A DNA stretch of 64,000 bases, from NCBI RefSeq assembly GCF_027887165.1, contig NC_077232.1:14905255-14969254 (forward strand), given 5' to 3'. This stretch comes from Monodelphis domestica (taxonomy: Eukaryota; Chordata; Mammalia; Didelphimorphia; Didelphidae). The translations under genes and the position numbers were made by a program. Below the pieces are notes generated by a model. That model was given only the letters and a program-made list of their open reading frames with translations. It searched no databases and was not told where the DNA came from. How positions within the stretch are numbered: position 1 is the first letter of the stretch; each line of letters begins with the position of its first letter. Positions 55,978-64,000 of this stretch are shown piece by piece.

Positions 55978-58479
55978 AATTATCCCCCTGAGGTCTGAGG
56001 AAGACTGATTTCTCCAATAGATCTTGTACCCAATATTGAAATTAAAATAATTTGGGGGAAAAGGAAAAGAGAACAAAATCAAGAATTGCTAAGTGCATTT
56101 ACAGAAAGGCAGTTAGGGGACAGTCCTCTTTTGCATAAGAGGATACATACAAAACAAATACATTCAAATCCACACAGTTCAAATCACCGTATCCCAAAGT
56201 TCTCTCTGGATCTTCTGGTTAAATGTGTGGTCTGTGCAGGCATCTTCATGGTGCCTTCTCTAAAGAGTTCATTTTCCAGATTTGGAGAGGTAACATGTTT
56301 CTTAATCTAAAATTATTCTCAAAAAGAATTTTAATTTTGCAATTTAAAATAATACATACCCTCTTGAAGAAGATGTTGAAAAAACTCACTTAGAGATCAC
56401 TTAGAGGGATCACTTAGAGATGCATGACTGAGTTATGAGGTATATGTTATCAAAAGAAAAAAAGATAAACATCAAAGAAAAACAAATGGAAGAAAAAGTA
56501 AATTTTGGGGAGAAAGAACAAATTCAAAATCAGAATCAAAATGCCAAAAATTTATGTACATACAATTTTGAGTAAATAAGAATAAATTCATCAAAGGCCC
56601 TTATGTTAGGATCCAATTAAAGTAATTTCTAGCCCACAAATCTGTAGGACAAACTGCAGTACTAATTTACTTACCCATTTGCAGCCAAGTCTAGAGGAAG
56701 TTGCCACACTATGAAAGACAGAATAGAGACTAGATTATAAGAGTCAGGTAGGAGCCACATTTGAGATACTTTGTAGAATGTAGGAAAAGGAAGACCTACC
56801 CCGATATATGTCAAAACAGCCACAACCTCGTACCCCAAACAAGTTCAAGTCTTCTTGTCTTCCCTCAAAATTACATCAATCCCATTGGGATTGGTTGGAA
56901 TCTTTGACCTTGTGCTCAATTGACACTATGCAGTTTAATTTTGTGCTTCTTAACATTGTGCAATGACTCGTTTTGTATTCAATTGTCTTGCAATCAGACA
57001 GGAAAATTAAGAAAAGTTCCATAAATATTTTTTAATAAATAACAGTTTTGTATACACTAATGCTTTGTGGTATACATTCATATTATAGAAAATATATTTT
57101 AAACTTATATAACTACAAATTCAAAAAAAAGTTAAAGAAAAATCTTCTCAATACTGTTGACATGTGCTTCAAATAGTAAAAGTAGAGAAAATTAAACTGA
57201 AATAATGTATTGCATAAGCAAGAAAAAAATAATAAAAGTGTTTTAAAATTCAAAAATATATACCTTTCAATCATTTACACACTGTGTCAGGTAAGGAAAT
57301 GTAGACTACAAAGGTTTCTCACCCAAAATATGAGATGCATTTCCTTTTTAACTTAACCACTGTGTGAGTACAAATGATTTTCAGAATAAAACAGTAATAC
57401 AGTAGATAATACACATTCAAAGAAGTGTCAAAATCCATAAAATTCAAAATAGCCCAGTTAATTACAATGGCAAATAAACCCACTATCATATTTCATATAA
57501 ATTGCTGTATAACAACAACAAAAAAAACCCTATAAACTGATAGATATTTGTTACAATTTTTATAGATGTAGGAAATATTTCAACCTTGGGAAATATATTT
57601 TTAAACAAAGTAACACTTATTTGAGTCTAGAACATCACCAAGAAATCTACATTTTTTGGGTGAAGTAAACTAACTAGATGAGGTTTTTCAGGAGCTCTCT
57701 TTTTGGCTTCCTCATTCATATAAACACTTTGGTAGGAACATTTCTTTGTTTCTGTAACTTAATTACAGTATTCTTTAAAACATAAGTATAAAAATGTTCA
57801 TCCATTCAGAAACCAGTAGTTAATTAAAATTATTTCTTAAGGCCCCTTAAAATCACAATTACATTCTTAGCTTATTAAATTCTCTAAAGGTTGTTAGCCA
57901 GGTTTAGTCCATCCAATATCTATATGACAATTAATAATTGAAAAATGGGGGAAAAACTATTTATGGGCTTTTACAATATTTTGTTCAGTAGCCCTAGGGG
58001 AAAGGCAACAGAATATATCTAATATTAAGACACAGTAGAATAAAATGATTCAGTTTAACAAAATAGTATCAAATACATTAATATATGAACTTAAAACAAA
58101 ATTAAATCTTAAAACAAAATATTCAGCAAAATACAATAAAATACAGAGAATTTTATAAAACATTGGAGTCTGATGAGGCCTTAAAAATTTCACCTCTAGT
58201 CACTTTAAAGTTCCTTTTTTTATCCCTTGAGATTCCTTTTATCAGTACTAGGAGAACATGGGTTTTAGGAATCTCAAACTGGACAGTCCCAAATGGCAAA
58301 GAGTTGCAGGAAGATAAATTACTCCCCTGAATCTCAGCTAAGATAATTAAAAGGATCACTGCACTCATGAATGATAGAAGCTTTTTGAAATAGGAAATGC
58401 ACTGCTCTTTCATAAAATACACCATGCTTATAATCAACTTTCTGTTTGGAAGAGTCTCTTCCTTCGCATCACCCCACCC
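55978..58479 (-). mobile_element. ERV-4 internal remnant
   Basis: Internal retroviral sequence. 56060-56280 and 56500-56960 match the 3' internal parts of ERV-M, ERV-1 and ERV-3. No gag or pol is recognised, so the provirus is deleted like ERV-3. 57070-58150 is AT-rich and shows no gene. Confidence 0.7.
58153..58425 (-). CDS. Unrecognised 90-codon frame with N-terminal hydrophobic segment
   Basis: ATG at 58425 (MVYFMKEQCISYFKKLLSFM) with a hydrophobic run (AVILLIILAE), then a polar part (FEIPKTHVLLVLIKGISRDK). It begins about 70 bases after a primer-binding-site-like sequence. It looks like a signal-anchor or signal-peptide protein, but I know no match, and it may be chance. Confidence 0.3.
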   Translation of the reverse strand: MVYFMKEQCISYFKKLLSFMSAVILLIILAEIQGSNLSSCNSLPFGTVQFEIPKTHVLLVLIKGISRDKKRNFKVTRGEIFKASSDSNVL

Positions 58480-58497
58480 TCCCTAGGTACCCTGCCA
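58480..58497 (-). promoter_or_regulatory. Primer-binding-site-like sequence (candidate)
   Basis: Minus strand TGGCAGGGTACCTAGGGA, eight bases after the TTTATA end of the LTR at 58506-58866. It shares TGGCAG with ERV-M and ERV-2. Confidence 0.45.
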
Positions 58498-58505
58498 TGT
58501 GGAGG

Positions 58506-58866
58506 TATAAAGATTAAAATTTAAGGAATATGGGGAGACTGAGGCAGGTAGAAATTAGTTTCTCTCTGCAAGGAGTATTATAATATTTAGAGGTTTCTTG
58601 AAGATTAAGGATTAAAGAAAATACAGGATAAGAAACACGTGTCCAGGCCATAGAGTGGCCTAGACACAACCTCACCTACATTATGAAAAAAGCCATGCCT
58701 GCCCAAAACGGAAGTCCAAGAGCCCTCTCAAAAGCCTTTAAATCAGCTTAAGTACCTTCTCAATCTCGGCCCACCTGAGAATTCTCGTGAGATTACAAAG
58801 CATTTTGGGGAAGTGGAGCAAAGGCTTGTGGGGATTGTAGTCCAGGGTTCAAATCTCAATTTTACA
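58506..58866 (-). repeat. LTR of the ERV-3 type inside ERV-4
   Basis: On the minus strand starts TGTAAAATTGAGATTTGAAC, like both ERV-3 LTRs (14884, 29789), and ends TTTTAATCTTTATA. 361 bp. Either nested in ERV-4 or the 5' LTR of the internal sequence to its left. Confidence 0.65.
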
Positions 58867-59382
58867 TTGGCTAATTGTTGCCTAAGGAAAGAACACCCTA
58901 TTTTTCTACCATCTGTCTGGACACCTAGGTTCTTGGTGGCAACAATCAGCAACAGCAGTAGGGGGTCAGGATCTGTTCAGAAGGGGAATTTTATGAGCAG
59001 AGCCACTGGGGAACTGGGACTCAGGGCCAGATGAGTGATTGGGGTCAGGGACTGGAGTAAGCACTATCAGCAATGCCAGAGTCAGCAGCAAGGAACAAGG
59101 AATGAAGGAGAAAGGAGTAATGAAGGACTCAGGCAGATGGGCAAGAGTAGCATTTTATCTCTTCTTCACCAAGAGCCCCCAGGCTAAAAATAGCCAGGTA
59201 GGTAGAGTGAGCAAGCAATTGGGCAAAAAATTAGGGAAACAAATCACAGCAGCTCTCAAGAGAGTTGGAGTTTGTGGAGGTTGGTGGGAGGGGCAAAAAT
59301 CCTTGGCAGGAGAAACGTGACTTAAAAAAATTACATAGGATATCTTTTTAAAAAAGAGATTTTCTTGTCCCATTTGTTTAAC
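58867..59382 (-). other. ERV-4 internal, between two LTRs, no gene
   Basis: Mixed sequence with no convincing frame. The bases after the ERV-4 5' LTR (minus GTTAAACAAATGGGACAAG) do not carry the TGGCA start seen elsewhere. Confidence 0.45.
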
Positions 59383-59657
59383 TGTAAAATTTTAATTATA
59401 ATATCTAATAATAGAAATAGTATATTTTAAGAGATTTGTTAATGGTCATTAGAAATCAAGGAATAAAGAAGATACAAAATAAAGACTATGTGCCCATTAC
59501 TGATCAGCCAGTTTACCACCAAGCTCAGGACAGGAAGTAAAGAGCTGGGACCTTCCCTGTCCCCACCTAATATCCCATATCTACAGCAAGTATGTAATTA
59601 GAGGAAGTCAATGCACTCCTGGGAAATAGAGTTGTTTTTTAGGGTAACAGATTTTCA
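59383..59657 (-). repeat. ERV-4 5' LTR
   Basis: 275 bp partner of 55681-55977. The 7-mer ATACTAC occurs at 59663-59669, five bases outside its right end. Confidence 0.82.
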
Positions 59658-59669
59658 AGTATATACTAC

Positions 59670-60233
59670 CAATACCATGATGCTTATATACAGTTTCTCA
59701 TGCTGACCAAAATATTTGGTATTTGCACATGCATAATTATACACACAGTTGCATGAATGATTCATTTATTTCTTAACAGGTAGAGAACCCATTAGTGAAA
59801 ATTGTATTCTATGTCTTGTTCCTACATGCTAGAGTAACTGGTTGCTTTGGTGGACATGTTGGGAACCTGGAGATGTATGGAATCATCTTAACCTGGGAGA
59901 ATTCATAAAATAAGCTCATATATCTGGGTACAGAAAGTCTAGACTTTGCATGAGCATATTTCAAATACAATTAGACAGAATATTTGCTATGAACTAAAAT
60001 TCTATGGGATCAGTCACCACAGAACTGACTGGAAGTTCAAAGAATTTTATTCATTGGTCATTAAGAGAAATTTGAGTCAGAAAAACATGACTTTCTTATA
60101 TAGACTAATGATGATGTTTGTTACAAGATCATGAGAAAGAAGTTTAGCCAGGTAACAGATGACCCAGAAACAAAAATGAAGCTCCTGTCCTTTGTGTACT
60201 GACTTCACTACCTCCCATCCCTTAAGTGACCAG
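59670..60233. other. V2R-B intron or flank, no gene
   Basis: AT-rich host sequence between ERV-4 and ERV-2. No V2R exon 4 is present here. Confidence 0.55.
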
Positions 60234-60489
60234 TGTATTGATTTAGAATCTTGGACCTTAGAGACTACATTTCCCACAATACCCTTTTCCTTTTCCTGTT
60301 TGTGTGTTTCCATACATGGGGAGAATTCTAAGTTCCAGTTTCTACCCACCAGTCTCTCAGATCCATGGTGGAGGGAGGAGCAGCTCTTGGTTTTTGCCAG
60401 CCTTAATTCCTTATACTTCAAGATCAATATCTAATAAATATTATGAAGTAGAATGCCTTAAGTACTGGATATTAATTTTAATTTTTATA
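60234..60489 (+). repeat. ERV-2 5' LTR (256 bp)
   Basis: Starts TGTATTGATTTAGAATCTTG and ends TTTTTATA. It matches the ERV-1 3' LTR (8796-9050) along its length and is followed after five bases by a TGG primer-binding-site start and then gag, so it is the 5' LTR. Confidence 0.85.
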
Positions 60490-60494
60490 TTTTC

Positions 60495-60512
60495 TGGCAG
60501 ATGATGAAGAGA
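60495..60512 (+). promoter_or_regulatory. ERV-2 primer-binding site (candidate)
   Basis: TGGCAGATGATGAAGAGA, five bases after the LTR, the same spacing and first seven bases as in ERV-M. Confidence 0.65.
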
Positions 60513-61756
60513 TTTTAGAACTTGTTTTTATTTTTTCCTTAAAAGGAAAGCTGGCAGCCTGGCTGTTTAAAGTCTGCAGCCTGGTTACAGCCCAGCATCC
60601 CAGCAGTTTGAAATCTGCTACTGGTTTACAACCAAAGCTGCTTTTCTACTGGGAGTTTTCAAATCTTCTCTTGCTGCCCAACTGCAGCTCAGTCCCATAG
60701 TTCTGCTTCTACCTTCTGAGCCTATGGAAGCTGCAAGTATGTTTACAAACCCCAAAGGACCGTCAGGCTCTTACTGGACCAGCTGCCTTAATTTAGGGGA
60801 CTTGGAGGAGAAGCAGCTCCCTCCCATGGCCTGAAAAGCAGCCCCATCAGCCTGATTGACCAATCCTGTCTGCAGCTTGGCCAAACCCCGGCTAAGAGCC
60901 AGGCCCACCCTCCCCTGCTGCCTCAAACTACTACCTCAGCCAGGGCACTCCAGGCCCCTCTGATGCTGCTACTACATCCTGCAGCTGCTAAAGCCTGGTC
61001 ACACCTGGCTTGTTTTCCCCTTCCTGAGCCCCAAAGCTGCTGTTGGGATTTTTGTTTTAGCCACAGCTAGTTCTAGCCTGGCCCCTACCATGGAGTTGCT
61101 GCTGCTTTTGCTGCTTCTGCTGCTGCTTTTGCCGCTTCTGCTGCCCTGATCCATTCCAGCTGGTGAATATAAGCTTCTCTTTCCCCAGCCAGTGTGGAAG
61201 GGAAGCCCCTTTCACCACTGAACAGCTGATTGTCCCCTAGGCTCCATCAAGCTCTTTCCCTTGGCTGGGAGGGTTCTAGCCCTCTTTTTAACCAACCCAG
61301 TTAATTCCTACCCCTCCCAGAATTACCAAATTTGCCTTACTTCTATCTCTCAGTCGCTACCAAATTTGTAGTCATATCTTCCATTTTGGTTTCTGGGAGT
61401 CCCAAACCACATCCCTTATCCTGAAAACCACCCCTAACCACTTCCCTAACTGCTCCCAGTTGTTGTGCTGCCTCTTGGCTACTATTGGTCAATATTGAGT
61501 ACTTATTTTTTTCTTCTCTCTACTCTTCCTTTTTTCCTCTTCTCTTTTATTTTTTCCCCTTTTTCTGTTTCGCTAAAGTGGTTGTCTGCTTCCACTAGAT
61601 GGCAGCAATTAATAAATAATTCATTTATTTTTTCCCTTTATAAAAAAAAATTAAAATCCAATAAAATCACCATGAAATAAAATGAAATAAGCTAAGTACC
61701 TTCACTTTCTACCCCACCCCATATACTAAAAATAATTAAATAATAAATCAATATAT

Positions 61757-61800
<44 letters not shown>

Positions 61801-61950
61801 TTTTTTCTCCTTTTTTGATCAAAATTCCAATTAGAAGCATGTAAAATTCCAAATTCCCTCTTCCTCATTGTACTCCTACCACATTGTATTTTTCTGATCT
61901 TCATTCTCAAGACAAAAGATGCCTCTATATGAGAGATTAATGCCGAAATG
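60513..61950 (+). other. ERV-2 leader
   Basis: GC-rich first half (60545-61300), then pyrimidine-rich and AT-rich sequence with a (TA)n run. A 19-codon frame at 61090-61149 in strong context (ACCATGG) encodes almost only leucine. No gene is recognised. Confidence 0.55.
61760..61797 (+). repeat. (TA)n microsatellite
   Basis: About 19 perfect TA units in the ERV-2 leader. Confidence 0.95.
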
Positions 61951-62349
61951 CAGGTCAACAGGAAAATTCAATCAAAAAATATCACTTAAATGATGAAATG
62001 AAAATACTGATCCCACCCAAGACAAGTCTAATTTTTGGGAGCCTGCTTCTGAAGCACAAATAAAGGATGATCCTTTCTCTCCTGAAATGGAGATGAGACA
62101 CCCCTTCATATACATCAGGTGCAGACCCCTCTCTTTAATACTCTGTAACATCTCATGCTCTGCAACTGCTGGTTGATCTTACCTCCTCTTATATTCTTCT
62201 AGCACCCTATCCTCTCCTACCCTTTCTCCCACCCCACAACTGGCCCCAACTCCAAAGAAATCTCATTCTACTACCATACCTGTTCCTAACCTGTTGCCTC
62301 AGCATCACCACAGTCAGTTTCTAAGGAATCATAGACATCAGATGACTAT

Positions 62350-63415
62350 TACGAAACCTCTTTCCCATTAAGGGAAGTGCCCAAAATAGAAAGCAATGTG
62401 GATGTGGTGATCCTAAGAAATCATATTCCTTTTACACCCCCAAGCAATTAGAGAAATGACACATAATGTATCTTCATTTGAATATGAAACTTTGGTCATG
62501 ACCAAGAAGATGACTGACATTTTTCATCAATATGACCCATCCTATAAGGATGTTGGGAATTTGCTTAATGCTTTTCTAATGGAATGTGAGAAAAATGAAA
62601 TCATCTCTTATATTAACATGGTCCAGGGGCATAATGTACACACTGGCCAGCTCAGGATCCTGCACGGGATTATAAAAGTACTATGGACCAGTTTCAATTA
62701 CATCATTGTAGAGATACCATTATAACAGCTATGGTAGAATGTTCTGAATATATGGAAGCATGGTTAAAATTAGAAAGGCCTAGACAATCAGATCATGTGA
62801 AATCCTCACAACTCATGGATAAGGTCATTGATCTGGGGGGTCAATATCTAGTCCTTGATAATTCTAAAGACAAAGATATTGAGCAAATAAAGAGATATAT
62901 TGTCAACAACTCTTCAAGGTCTTCAAGGTCCAAGATTATTTTAAGATGCCTTGCCAAGAAGGCCTCAAATGGACTTTGAAGAGTTGAGAAACACTGCTCC
63001 TTATGTCTTTAAAGGCCAAAAGGAAAAACAGAGAGAGGCTAATAATATCATAGAAACCCTGTGAAAATAAATAAAAATTTTGGAGGATAAAAATTGCAAA
63101 TAAAACAAAAGGCATGATGCTGAACTAATGGCACTAGCCCCTCACCAAGAACCTAAATATCAGTCCCTTACCTGCCAATTCCTTCATAAGAAGGGTCACA
63201 TAATAATGAACTGTAGGGATTTTTTCTGGGTGATGATGAACTATACCCATCGGAGAAATTCTTATAGAAATAATTACAGGAATGATAATTATAATAGTGA
63301 TTTCAGGAATCATAATTTTAGTACTGATAATCATCCTAGGGACATAAATCAGTCACCTGACAACTCATACCAAATGACCTCTCAGCAGTATATTTTGAGA
63401 GGAGTTCATCCCTGA
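62350..63415 (+). pseudogene. ERV-2 gag, decayed
   Basis: Fragments in several frames match ERV-M gag: FPLREVPKIE at about 62368, then HNVSSFEYETLVMTKKMTDI and QYDPSYKDVGNLLNAFLMEC (capsid, 62456-62725), DKDIEQIKRYIVNNS (near 62875), and the zinc knuckle CQFLHKKGHIIMNC (about 63172), in which the second Cys is Leu. A proline-rich stretch precedes the capsid (62190-62280). Stops and frameshifts are frequent. Confidence 0.85.
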
Positions 63416-63589
63416 ACCACAGAGGGAGCTACTATCCTTCAGGACTCAGTCCAAGCTACTAACGAAAGATTATGAAGGTGTACCGGGGTGGGAGTTGGGG
63501 TTTGGGGAACAAGGATAGGTGGCTACAAACTTTTATTTTCCAGACCCTGACGTCTTACTGAACATTGTCCCTATCCTGCCTATCCCCAT

Positions 63590-64000
63590 ACTAATGAGCA
63601 CCATGTAACATTAAAGGTTGGTAATGCCTATTATGATTGCCTTTGGACATTGACATTGGAGTTTCCCGGTCTGTATTGAATAGTACACCTGATTCTTACT
63701 GCAGATCCATTGACTCAGTTAATGTCAGGGGGGTATCAGGGACACCCCTAAATGTTCCCAAGATTTCCCTTAGAATAGTGTCTATAGGAACCCTTAGTAT
63801 GGAACACTGCCTCCTCTTCATGCCTGGCTCTCCTATAAATTGGCTGGGGAGAGAACCTTTGTGCAATCTTAGGGCCACAATAACTTGCTCTCCAGATGGC
63901 TCTATTACACGGGAACTGCCTGAGGAATCCTTAACTTTACTCCCTGTAATTCTTTCACATACTCATGAAATGAAGGAAACTCCTGTTTTTGAGATCCCAG
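63590..64000 (+). pseudogene. ERV-2 protease, partial and decayed
   Basis: The active-site region at about 63650-63670 reads DIDIG instead of the D-T-G triad seen in ERV-M. The flap and end (FMPGSPINWLGREPL, then CSPDGSITRELPEESLTLLP) match ERV-M protease closely. It continues beyond the window. Confidence 0.8.

Larger units (their letters stand above)
60490..64000 (+). mobile_element. ERV-2 internal part, running off the window
   Basis: Leader, gag and protease of a plus-strand provirus of the same group as ERV-M. pol and the 3' LTR would lie to the right. Confidence 0.85.

Noticed and set aside
58813..59320. Plus-strand frames of 73 and 93 codons in ERV-4
   Set aside because: Overlap LTR-derived DNA and show no family features.

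Overview
The window is nuclear DNA of a marsupial, most likely an opossum close to Monodelphis domestica. The evidence is two vomeronasal type-2 receptor (V2R) genes with mammalian exon sizes and phases, embedded in very young L1 elements, a tRNA-derived SINE of the opossum SINE1 type, a MAR1/WSINE-like SINE, an RTE-like LINE and several class I endogenous retroviruses (ERVs). The species is inferred from repeats recognised by eye, not from a database search. No bacterial-type features are present.

Host genes, both on the plus strand. V2R-A enters from the left: exon 4 (9751-9969), exon 5 (11353-11476) and exon 6 (13633-14537) encode the end of the ligand-binding domain, the cysteine-rich domain and an intact seven-helix domain ending in a normal stop. 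Exons 1-3 must lie left of the window. V2R-B leaves to the right: exon 1 (43920-44164), exon 2 (47800-48091) and exon 3 (54299-55102) encode signal peptide and ligand-binding lobes with correct phases and no stops. Exons 4-6 are not found before base 64000. The window is therefore part of a V2R cluster.

Layout. 42-7107: antisense full-length L1 (L1-1) carrying a SINE. 7108-9050: 3' part of a plus-strand ERV (ERV-1). 9051-14883: V2R-A exons and introns. 14884-29959: a largely deleted provirus (ERV-3) split by full-length L1-A (15648-29477); L1-A itself holds a younger full-length L1-B (16963-23327) and a 955-bp solo LTR (28485-29439). 29960-31876: 5'-truncated RTE-like LINE. 32343-43004: an almost complete minus-strand provirus with two 547-bp LTRs, gag and pol (ERV-M), holding a 3' L1 fragment. 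43005-55673: V2R-B, with a near full-length antisense RTE-like LINE in intron 2 (48719-52788). 55674-59669: minus-strand ERV remnant (ERV-4) containing another LTR. 60234-64000: 5' LTR, leader, gag and protease of a plus-strand ERV (ERV-2) running off the right edge.

How it fits together. V2Rs are class C GPCRs of vomeronasal sensory neurons. Here most of the DNA between their exons is retroelement sequence, and target-site duplications let several insertions be ordered in time. Points most worth a second look are an exact 46-bp tandem duplication of the V2R-A exon 6 splice acceptor, an ERV whose gag region starts with a transmembrane segment plus an 11-residue repeat, a shared TGGCA primer-binding-site start in four ERVs, and an L1 ORF1 protein that lost exactly two coiled-coil heptads.
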